A stretch of 64,000 bases of DNA, taken from assembly GCA_963700745.1 (NCBI GenBank), contig CAVOYT010000002.1, positions 1-64,000 on the forward strand, given 5' to 3'. Position 1 is the first letter of the stretch, and the number at the start of each line of letters is the position of its first letter. The stretch is from UBA10649 sp963700745 (GTDB taxonomy: Bacteria; Actinomycetota; Actinomycetes; S36-B12). Positions 7,748 to 17,898 of the stretch are shown piece after piece. Position numbers and translations under genes: made by a program. The notes under the pieces are model-generated. The model was given only the letters and a program-made list of their open reading frames with translations. It searched no databases and was not told the DNA's origin.

Positions 7748-10653
7748 ACGGCTGCGCCGGGAGGTGCACGCGAGTGCAGGTACCGGCGCGGGCGGTTGGC
7801 GGGCTCAGGCTGAGGCCGTGTTCGGCGAGGCTCTTGCGCTCCTGAGACCGGAACTGCCCGAACCGGGGCAGGAACTTGTCCCAGTCGATGATGTGGGAGT
7901 CGATCTCCGGACCGTCGATGCACGCATGCTTGCGGACGACGGCGCCGTCGATGACGACGGGCACCATGCACGCTCCGCACATCCCGGTGGCGTCCACCAT
8001 GATGGAGTTCAGGCTCGCGACGCAGGGCGTCCCGTAGGAGACGCACAGGTCGCTGACCGCCCGCATCATCAGTGGCGGTCCGATGGTGACGACCTCGGCG
8101 ACCGTTCGCCCCGTCGCCGGCCCGGTTCGCCTCGAGCATCTCCGTCAGCGGTCCGGTGACGAAGCCGCTGATGCCGAACGTCCCGTCGTTGGTCGTGTAG
8201 ACGACGTCGAACTGGTCGCCGTACTCCGCCTGCAGTTGCACGACGCGCTCGTCGGGTCGGTCCAGAACATGAGGTCGCGACTGCGGAAGCCGGCCACCAG
8301 CGTGACGTGGTTGCCGGCCTTCAGGTGCTCGCGGATGATCGGGAAGGCCGGCGGCAGGCCGAGGCCGCCTGCGGTGAACACCACCGTGCTGTCGTCAGTC
8401 GATCGGGTGCACGTCACTGGGTCGTCCGAGGGGACCGGCGATGCCGGTGAAGGCCTCGCCGATCGTCCATCTGGTTGATCTCGATGCTGCTCGTGCCCAT
8501 GCCCTGGACGACGAGGGTGATCGTGCCCGAGTCGGCGTCCCAGTCGGCAAGGGTCAGCGGGATCAGCTCGCCGTCGGGCCGCGGGAGAACGCGCACGAAC
8601 TGGCCGGCTCGCGCGGAGCGCGCGATCAGCGGTGAGTGAACGATGAACTCGTCGATGCCTTCGCTGAGCTCGCTCTTGGCGAGGATGGTCTGGCGGCCAG
8701 CGGCGAGATCGGAGTACTCGCGCGCGCTCGCCACCATCGCAGTGATCGTCTCCGCGGACAGATCGGTCGCACCGAGGATCTCGCGCGCCGCTGCCTGGCC
8801 GTCACCTGCGGCGAGGATGGCCGTGGATCCGCCGCGCGCGGCGTCGCCGCCGGTGTAGACGCCGTGCAGCGTCGTCTCCTGCGAGCCCTGGTGATCGAGG
8901 TCGATCGTGCCCCACTTGGACGTGTGCAGCCGAGGCTCGGAGTCCTTGATGATCGGGTTGGCGTCATTGCCGAGCGCCATGATGACGAGGTCGGCCCTCA
9001 CGACCTCGGTGGCGCCCGTGGGGACGGGGCGCCGTCGACCCGAGGCGTCGGGCTCGCCGAGCTCCATCACCTCGACCGTGGCCGCCGTGACGAAGCCGGT
9101 CTCTGCGTTGCCGATGAACTCGGACGGGGAGCGCAGCACGCTCAGTGCGATGCCCTCCTCCAGCGCGTGCTCCAGCTCCTCGACGCGGGCCGGCATCTCC
9201 TTCTGCGTGCGGCGGTAGACGATGGTCACGTTGCCGCCGAGACGACGGGCCGTGCGGGCTGCGTCCATCGCGGTGTTGCCGCCACCGATGACGATGACGT
9301 CCTTGCCCTCCGTCTCGGGCAACGGCGTCTCGTAGTCGGCCCGCAGGCCCTGCATGAGGTTCACGCGGGTGAGGAACTCGTTGGCGGACATCACGTTGAG
9401 CAGGTGCTCGCCCGGGATGTTCATGAAGCGCGGCAGTCCGGCACCGGTGCCGACGAAGATGCGGTAGAAGCCCGCGTCGCGGAGATCCTGGAGGGTCGCC
9501 GTCTTGCCGACGACGAAGTTCCTGACGAACTTGCCGCCGAGCATCTCGATCTTGCCGACGACGTCGTCGATCAACTCGTTGGGCAGCCGGAACTCCGGGA
9601 TGCCGTAGCGCAGGACGCCGCCGAGGGCATGGAACGCCTCGAAGACGGTCACCGGGAAGCCCTCGGCCGACAGCAGGTACGCGTTGATGAGCCCGGACGG
9701 CCCCGAGCCGACGATCGCGACCGGCGGGTGGATCGCGACCTCCCACGGATTCCGAAGTCGGCGAACCGTCGCGCCACCGCGTCGGGATTGACGATCTTCT
9801 CGCGCTCGGGCAGGAACCACTCGAGCTGTCCGATGGCGATCGGCAGCTTCTGCAGGCAGACCCCCTGGCACTGCAGCTCCTGCGGGCACACGCGCCCGGT
9901 GACGTCCGGCAGCGGGTTGCTGGCCTCCATCAGCTCGAGGGCCCCGCGGAAGTCGCCCTTCCCGATGAGTTCGATCACCTGCGGGATGTGGATGGAGACC
10001 GGGCAGCCGCCCGTCGGCTCCTTGTGGTCGGCCAGGAAGACGCCGAGCTCGCACGGCTTCTCCTCGCACTGCTTGTCGCGCAGCACCTCGAGCCACACGA
10101 GCAGGTCGATGTCGCGCGGGGTGTAGCCGAGCTCCATGTACCCCAGGTAGCCCTGGTTCACCAGTCCGAAGTCGTGCGAGCGGGACTCGGAGTCGCGGAT
10201 GTACGGCGGGATCCCGTTGTTCATCGGCCAGTCCGTCGACAGTCCGTCGAACATCGGGTACCGGTCCGACAGGTGCTCGTCGATCCCGCGGACGAACTTC
10301 CGCTTCATGCCCAGGGGCAGGTCCCAGACGAAGCGCATGAGCACCGTGCTGCTGTCGTCGTCGCGCAGCAGCATCGACCACAGCATCTGCACGAACTCCG
10401 GGCCGAGCTCGGGCTGCTGGAACTCCCACGCGACCGCGGCCATGCCGTCGGAGATGAACATCTCCCGAAAGGCCCGTGGCTCGCTCGTCAGTCGCCGCTT
10501 GAGCAGGTCGAGCTGATGGTTGAACGACTCGACGGTCTCCGAGCTCTCCAGCACCTCGACCTGGGCGCGACTGCTCTCGAGCGTGCTGCTCGCCGCGAGA
10601 TAGCGCTGCAGGTCGTCCGGCCCCGTGTGCTGGTCGACCGGGCCGTTCGTCAT
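7734..10653 (-). CDS. Fused NfnB-NfnA-like ferredoxin:NAD(P) oxidoreductase, several frameshifts
   Basis: This protein of about 970 aa joins an N-terminal extension (residues 1 to about 170, helical, unknown) to a GltD/NfnB-type module. That module has a cysteine cluster (CPQELQCQGVC), an FAD site (VAIVGSGPSGLINAYLL) and an NAD(P) site (VIVIGGGNTAMDAART). A C-terminal PyrK/NfnA-like flavin reductase follows, with FTAGGLGLPPAFPII and a [2Fe-2S] cluster region MVDATGMCGACMV plus CIDGPE. NfnAB couples ferredoxin and NADH to NADP+. The frame breaks near 9752, 8468, 8398, 8257 and 8105. The start ATG overlaps the upstream stop as ATGA, so translation is coupled to the PFOR gene. Confidence 0.75.
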
Positions 10654-13600
10654 CGGATGATCTCCGCGTCGCACGTCTTGCGCACCCTGTCGATGCGCTT
10701 CTCGATGTCCGGAGTCACCTCGACGGTCTCCAGGGCGCCGGGGATCATCTGGGCGACCTGCCGGGCCTCGCCGTCGATCACCATCGTGATCTTCTCGAAG
10801 AACTGCGGAAGCTCCTGGTAGCAGGTGCCGCAGTCGTTGCACAGCGGGATGTCCGCAGGGTCGAGCCACACGGGCCGGTCGGCGACGCCGACGGCCGAGG
10901 CCGCCGAGTCGGATGCGGCCGCGGCCCCGCCGCTCGATGGCTGCTCCGGCACCGACGGATGACCCCCCGAAGTCGAGCCCCACGGGCGCCCTGCTGGATG
11001 TCGCCAGCTCGGACATGGCACGCGCGATGTCGTCGAGCGAGCTCTCCCGCTGCTGGGTCGCCTGGTCGTACAGCGCCTTCAGCTCATCGAAGTCCGAGCG
11101 GTGCAGCGCGGTGAGCTGTGCCTCGTGGACGCCGGACAGGTACTGCAGCGTCTGCCAGTAGCGTCGGCGATCCTCCACCAGGGAGACGATCCCTCCCTCG
11201 CAGGCGACCTTGATCAGGTGCCGGTCGGCGTCGGTGGCGTAGACGAACGGGATCTTGCCGGCCGCGCTGATCACGCGGCAGTTCGACGTACTCGTGGATC
11301 GGGAGCGCGCTGTCCTCGAGGTCCGGCGTCGAGGCGATGGAACTGCTTCTTGAACCGCGTCTCCCCGAGCGCGAACTCGGCGGGAGTCAACGGCGTGGTC
11401 AGCAGCTGGAGCTGTGCCCTCGTCGTCGAGGTACTCCACCGTGCTCGAGGTCCACGTCTTGTCGACATCGGGGTTGCCCTCCAGGGAGAACCAGTCGTGC
11501 AGGTTCGAGCCCTGACGCGGGTCGTGGACGAAGAGCGGGATGCATCCGACTCTCGACCGCAAGCCGTGCCCGCGCATTCGAGGAGGACTCGGAGATCCCC
11601 TGCTCACTCCCGCACGGCGTGTAGACGTCCATGACGGCGGGAGCGGGGTACTCCAGGAGGCGCATCGTGCTCTGCAGGAAGTGCCCGTGCATCGCCGTGC
11701 TGGTGGCGCAGGCGAACACGTGCGGGTGGAACGACGCGATCAGTCCCAGCTCCTTGCGTCCCTCGTGCTTGCCGTCGTGCGAGGCGCCGATGCGAGACAG
11801 GTCGGAATCCTGTGCCGTGAAGCTGGACGTCGAGGCCTGGCCACCGGTGTTCGAGTACGCACCGGAGTCCAGGACCAGGACCTTGATCGGGGTATCGCTG
11901 GCCAGCACGCGCGACATGGCTCCGAAGCCGATGTCGTAGCTCGCTCCGTCGCCGCCGACCGTGAGCACCGTCGGGAGCAGGTCGAGCTCCGCGGAGGTGA
12001 ACTCCGACCAGGACAGCATGCGGAACTCGTCCTCGTGCACGGCCGGGTCGTACGCGTCGTCGATCTCGAGCCGTGCGCTCCGCAACGCCTTCACGTCCGC
12101 CACGACCTGCGCCGAGATGCCTTCGAAGATCCCCTTGGCAAGTGGCTGGGAGTCCTGGAAGAGGCTGTTCACCCATGGGTCCAGATAGGCGTTGAACGGC
12201 ATCGTCGACGCATAGACACTGCTGCAGCCGGTCGCGTTGGCGATGACGGTCGAGGCCGGCCCGTTGCCCGTGGGTCCGCCCTCGTAGAGGTACAGCCGCG
12301 TCTCGAGCGTCGAGATGAGCCTGCTGATCCGCGCTCTCCGCTCGGCGTCGTCGGGTCCGAGCTCGTCGAGCTTGGCCTGCAGCTGGGCCAGCAGTTCGTC
12401 GAGTTCGCGCAGGTGCGTACGCCGTCGGACGTCGCCGAGTGCGTGGCTCGTCGCCATGACCAGCCGGATCGCGGTGACCTCGCCGCACCCGCGACAGCCG
12501 CCGTGCCCGCCCGCTGTCGCGTAGAAGTTGGGGCGGTCGAGCAGCAGCCGCTTGAGGTCACCATCAACGTCGGTCGAGCCGTCGTAGAAGCGCTTGGGCG
12601 TGTTCGGCAGCTCGGTCATGAACTCGAAGCGATCCTGGATCGTCTCGAGGATGGCCTCGTCCTGGTCGATCGGCGTGAGGGCGCCGGGGCCGCAGACCTC
12701 GATGCATTCCAGGCAGCCGGTGCACTTCCACGGGTCGATGGTGGCGGCGAAGAGCGCGCCGGTTCCCGGGACGTCGCTCTCCATGGCGTCGAAGAACGGT
12801 CGGGTGCGGGCCACCGGGAAGATGGCGAGCGTCGAGACCAGCGTGTTCAGGTTGCGCTGCAGGGTCGGGTTGTCCGTGTCGAGGGTGGCGGCCGCCGCGG
12901 CGACGATCTCGTGGAAGGGCCGCGGGGTCTTGTCCTGGCGGTAGGCCTCGCGAACGCGCTCGGCCAGGGCGTACACCTGCGAGCGCAGCGCCTCGCGCTG
13001 GGCGTCGGCGACGTCCATCTCCTTGATGCCGGTGAGCAGGAGATCGTGGATCTCGTGCACGCTGTTGGGGATGGCGGCATCCGGGCAGACGAGGGCGCAC
13101 TCCATGCAGCCGGTGCACGTGTCGAAGTGGAACTCGGGCACCGTCAGCCGGAACAGGCCCTTGTCCTTGCCGGCCGAGGTTCCCGCCGGCATGAAGAGCC
13201 CGATGCCGGGCAGCACGGGAGCCTCCGCCATCGTGCCCTCGCGGAAGGGGCGGGCGACGAGGTCCTCGTAGTAGGCGGGGTCGAAGAGACCGCTCGACGC
13301 GGACGCCGTCGGGCTGGTGCACATCGACGCCGACAGGGCAACGCTGTGCAGCGTCCGAGCGGGCCCGGCCTCTTCCTCGATCGCCCGGAACTCCGGCGTG
13401 TCGTACTCGACGACCTGCGCCGCCTCCATGCCCTCGCGGATGACGGCCATGTTGCCCTTCGACGACCGCGACGCCCTTGGCGCCGAACTTCTTCGAGATC
13501 TGCGCGCGCACCTTCTCGAGGATGGCCTCCTCGGAGGCACCCTGGGTGACGCGATCGACATGCCCGACGACGGCGCCGATGAAGGCGATGCCCATCATGC

Positions 13601-15664
13601 GCAGCTGGAGCTCCGGCGAGGGGGCGTGCTTCTTGGCGACGCTGAAGGCGTCGACGACGAGGAAGTGGATGTTCTTGTCGCGAATGGTGTTGCGGGCGTA
13701 CTTCGGCAGCTCGCGCCAGACGTCTTCCGGCGACAGGTCGGACTGGAGGATGAATGTCCCGCCTTCGACCAGTCCCTTCAGCGGGTTGGCGTGGATGAAC
13801 GACTTGTGGTCCGGCGAGACGACGATCTCGACGTCCTCGAGCTCCGCGTTGGTGAGGAGCACCGGCTCCGGGCTCAGCGTGATGTAGTAGTTCGTGGGCG
13901 CCCCGCTCTTCTCCGAGCCGTACTTGGGCGCCGACTTGGAGTGCATGCCGAGCACTCCGGCCAGGATGTCGGTGAGCAGCTTGCCGGTGGCGATGGTGCC
14001 GTAGCCGCCGACGGAGTGGAAGCGGATCCGCATCGCCGAGGGCGGGAGGAGCACCGGGTTCGGCTCGGTCTCCAGCGCCATGAGCTCGGTCTCCGGGTAG
14101 GCCTCGCGCAGGCGAGCCTGGATCTCGACCATGGTGCCCTCGGGGTCCTTCGAGAAGAACTGCGAGCCCAGGTAGATCAGTGGCGCGCTCGCGCCGTCGA
14201 CCATGTGCTTGTACGCGGCCACGATGTGGCGCGGCTGGACGTCGTGACCGCCGAGCCCGAAGATCGCCGTGGTCAGGCGGGGGGTCGCGGCCAGCGCCGG
14301 GATGCCGTCGTACTGCATGGCCTCCGCGTTCGCGCGTGCCTTGAAGAGCGCCTGCGTGACGAGGCCGGTGAGCGCCGTCTGGTCGGAGCGCTCGAGGACA
14401 GTGACCGCCTTCGCCCCGCGATCGCCTCGATGAAGTCGGCCTCGGGGAAGGGCTGGAGCAGCTTCACGGACACGACGCCGACCTTCAGGCCCTGGGCGCG
14501 CAGGACTGGCAGGACGGCCTGCACGTCATCGGTGATCGAGCCGAGCCCGATCATGATGTAGTCGGCGTCGTCGCAGTCGTAGGTCAGCAGCGGCGCGTAC
14601 GTGCGCCCTGTCAGCGCCGAGTACTCGCTCATCGCCTGACGGGTGAGGGCAGGGACGGCGTTGGCGAAGTGGGTGCGGTGGTCCACGGCGCCCGCCTGGA
14701 AGTCCGGCTGGTTCTGCACCGGGCCGGTGAGTCCGGGGTTGTTCACGTCGACCAGCGCGGGCACCATCTGCCGGGTGCCCTTCTCCAGGGCGTTGACCCA
14801 CTGCCGACGCCACTGCGCTCGAAGTTCCTCGGGGACCCAGGTCATCGTCTCGGCGAGCAGTGCGCCATCGCCGTCCTGCTCGATCGCATCTGCGGCGGCG
14901 TCGAGATAGGACAGGAGCGCTTCGCGGTCCTGGGGTGCGAAGTCGTCGCGGTGGCGGTCGAGGTAGCCGCGCAGCTGGACGACGCGGCCCTTGGCGCCGA
15001 ACAGCATCTCCTGGGCGACCGTCGGCGCCTTGATGCGACCCGCAGGGTCGCCGAGGAACTCGCGCAGGAGCTCAGGCTCAGGCAGGGATGCCTCGCTGAG
15101 CATGTGGCTGGTGGAGAACCCGTCCATGGCGTTGGCGACGGGGATGAGGGACAGCGCCGAGGTCCGGTACGCGATGGCCGCGAGGTCGGCGGCCTCCTGC
15201 GGGTTGGACCCGAAGAGGACGGTGTAGCCGGCAGAGAGGAGTGCGTAGACGTCGTCGTGGCCCGCCATGACGTTGAGCGAGTGCTTGGACACCACGCGGG
15301 CGGCCACCTGGAGGACGAAGCCGCCGATCTTCTTGCCGACCGTGACGTAGTGCGACTCCATCGCGTAGAGGATCCCCTGGCTGGACGAGGCGTTCGAGAT
15401 GAACTGGCCTCCGGTCAGGGCGGCTCCGAGCGCACCGCTCTGGGCGGAGTGCTCGCCCTCGGGCTCGAAGAAGAAGGGATGCTTGCCCCACACGTTGACG
15501 CCGCCCTCGGCGCGGGCGGCCTCGTACAGCTCCGAGATCTCCGTCGAGGGCGTGATGGGGTACCCGATGACGCCTCCGCACACGTGCCTCATCACGTGCG
15601 CGACTGCTCCGTTGCCGCTGATGACGCTGGGAAGACCTGCATATGTGGGCGGCTGAACAGTCAT
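10650..15664 (-). CDS. Giant pyruvate:ferredoxin (2-oxoacid:acceptor) oxidoreductase with C-terminal extension
   Basis: A NifJ-type enzyme of about 1670 aa that oxidatively decarboxylates pyruvate or a similar 2-oxoacid to acyl-CoA and reduces ferredoxin. In order it shows domain I (GGVIGYPITPSTEISELYEA), the gamma domain (RIRFHSVGGYGTIATGKLL), two 4Fe-4S sites (CTGCMECALVCPDA and CTGCLECIEVCGPGA) and a TPP domain (GGCRGCGEVTA; TVGGDGASYDIGFG). Beyond the usual end (about 1200 aa) there is a long tail carrying CNDCGTCYQELP, perhaps a further cluster. Frame breaks lie near 14420, 13460, 11543, 11425, 11330, 11280 and 10972. The start at 15664 (MTVQPPTYAG) is preferred to one 7 codons upstream. 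Confidence 0.8.
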
Positions 15665-15912
15665 AGATGCATCCCTAGCGATCACGAGGTGTCCGCGCGG
15701 GGCGGACGTTCTTGTCGTTCGCCGGGGTCACCTGCGGCCTCGGCGACGGACAGAAACGAGTCGCGCCGGATACACGAGTGCATCGCGGCCCTCTTCAACA
15801 GTCCGCATGGCCAGCCTATTGATCCGCTGCCCTCGATCACGGGTCAATAGTCCCGTCCTCAACTATCGAAAGCCCATTCCCGCACGAACGGGGCAAACAG
15901 GGCAGCGACCGC

Positions 15913-16626
15913 TCAGGCGGACGGCATGAACTCGCGGGCCACGTCGGCCAGGACCCGTGCCAGCTGGGCGGGCATGGACAGCATGGGTGAATGGCCGCTG
16001 TCCAGCCATGACAGTGGAGCCGAGGCACGTGCCGAGCCGACGATCATCCCCTCGCCTCCGAGCATGTGATCGTGCTCACACGCGTAGCCGACGGTCGGAA
16101 TGGCCGGCCAGTGGACCAGCGGGCACGGCTCCGCTCCAGATCCCCCAGTGCTGCGGCCGCAGCCGCGCCGCGGCGGCCGCGGCCACCGCCGGTGTCGCAG
16201 TCCTGGTACAGCAGGTCGCGCGCCACCTCCGGCGACATGCCCGTGCTGCCGTCGGCATAGCGCACCTTGGGCGCCTGGCGGTAGGCCTCGGTGTAGATGC
16301 CGGGCAGATGCCTCGCCTGCTCCCGCGCCGAGTGCCCGGGCTGGGGCCACAGCGCCGACAGCATGACGATGCCCCGGGCGTCCAACCGTTCCGCGACGAC
16401 GGGGGCGACGAGGCCGGCGAGCGAATGAGCGACGACGACGACGTCGTCGATGCCCCTCGACGGCCTCGAGCGCTACGTCGACGTACCGGTCGATGCCCGC
16501 ATCCGGCTCGTCCGCAGGCAGGTCCACGGCGATGCTCTCGACCCCGAGGGACGTCAGCTCCTCCTGCAGGGGGCTCCAGCACCATGCACCGTGCCACGCG
16601 CCGTGCAGCAGGAGAAGGGCGCTCAT
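15913..16626 (-). CDS. Alpha/beta hydrolase (methylesterase-like), two frameshifts
   Basis: The N-terminus MSALLLLHGAWHGAWCWSPL carries the oxyanion-hole HGAWHG of plant-esterase-like alpha/beta hydrolases. After a break near 16455 (one extra G) the frame gives VVVVAHSLAGLVAPVV, the nucleophile elbow with Ser. A second break near 16170 leads to VGYACEHDHMLGG and SWLDSGHSPML, which supply the Asp and His. The repaired length is about 237 aa. The start is at 16626, with ggagcag just upstream. It hydrolyses a small ester or amide that cannot be named. Confidence 0.7.
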   Translation of the reverse strand: MSALLLLHGAWHGAWCWSPLQEELTSLGVESIAVDLPADEPDAGIDRYVDVALEAVEGHRRRRRRRSFARRPRRPRRRGTVGRPGHRHAVGAVAPARALGAGAGEASARHLHRGLPPGAQGALCRRQHGHVAGGGARPAVPGLRHRRWPRPPRRGCGRSTGGSGAEPCPLVHWPAIPTVGYACEHDHMLGGEGMIVGSARASAPLSWLDSGHSPMLSMPAQLARVLADVAREFMPSA

Positions 16627-16821
16627 GCTCTGCTCCGTTCGCCTCCCGCAGCCGCCACGACCGCGCATCGGTGATCCAGGCCAAGGCTAGGACGGATCCC
16701 CGGCGGTGTTGGGTCATGCACGGATGGACCCCCCTGACGCGCCTCACGCAGCCCCGGGCTGTTCGTGAAGGTGCCGTACGGGAACACAATGGGGAACCCC
16801 CGACAACATCAAGGATCCGCC

Positions 16822-17755
16822 ATGACCGAGCAGTCCCGAACGACTCCCGCTATCACGATCGCTGACGGCGTCCACCTACCGGTCGTCGGCTTCGGCACGT
16901 ATCTCGTCCCCGACGACGCGGTTTCGGACGCGGTTGCTGCGGCGCTGGAGGCCGGATACCGGCATGTGGACACGGCCGAGGCCTACGGGAACGAGACGGG
17001 TGTCGGCCGTGCCGTGAGCACTGCGCTGGATGCCGGTCTGCGGCCGTGCAGAGTTGTTCGTCACGACCAAGCTGTTCCCGGGCAATCCGGCTTGGGGTGT
17101 GCCCGCAAAGACCTTCGAGACGACGATCGCGTCGCTTGACGCCAGCCTCGAGCGACTCGGGCTCGACTACGTCGACCTGTACCTCATCCACGCTCCCCTC
17201 ACCCCCCACGAGCGGGTCGGCCAGTGGCGAGCGCTCGTCGAACTCCGCAAGCAGGGCAAGGCCCGCGCCATCGGCGTGAGCAACTTCAACCAGGCCCACA
17301 TCGAGGAGCTCCTGGCAGCGGGCCTGCCCCGGCCCGACGCGAACCAGATCGAACTGCATCCGTGGTCGCAGAAACAGCAGCTCGTCGACTACCTGCGGGC
17401 CACCGGTATCGCGCCGATCGCCTACAGCAGCCTGGTGCCGCTCTCGACCTGGCGTGTTGCGGAGGGCCACGACAGCGCCAAGACCGATGAGATGCAGGCT
17501 GCCAGCGATGCGGCCGACTCCCCGTTCGCGGCCATGGCCCGGAAGTACGGCGTCACCGAGGCTCAGGTGCTGCTGCGATGGGGCGTTCAGCAGGGATACG
17601 CCGTGCTCCCCAAGAGCACCGACCCCGAGCGCATCCGACAGAACGCCGACCTGTTCTCCTTCGCCCTCGACGAGGAGGACATGACTGCCATCGCGGGCAT
17701 GGACCGCGGCGCCGGCGTGGCCTGGGCGATCGGTGATCCCACCACGTTCGCGTGA
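16822..17755 (+). CDS. Aldo/keto reductase, one frameshift
   Basis: An NADPH-dependent reductase of about 310 aa. The family signature LEAGYRHVDTAEAYGNE contains the catalytic Asp and Tyr, VTTKL carries the Lys, and LIHAP the His. The C-terminal LPKSTDPERIRQN is the NADP-binding motif. It is closest to the 2,5-diketo-gluconate reductase-like group. The frame breaks near 17047, where one extra C follows ctgcgg. The start ATG at 16822 follows aaggatccgcc. Carbonyl or sugar substrates are possible. Confidence 0.85.
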
Positions 17756-17898
17756 GATAGGGGGAGCGGTCGGCGATTCGCATTCGTCGCGGACCGTGCG
17801 AGAACGCGCACGGAATCCGGCACCCGCCTTGGCTTATCGCGCTATGGTCTTTTGGCACGTCAGGGCTGCCGTGGTTCACGTTTTCGGAGGCGAATTGG

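Noticed and set aside
11540..13549. Long open frame of 669 codons on the plus strand
   Set aside because: It is antisense to the PFOR gene, Arg/His/Gly-rich, and has no motif. High GC keeps antisense frames open.
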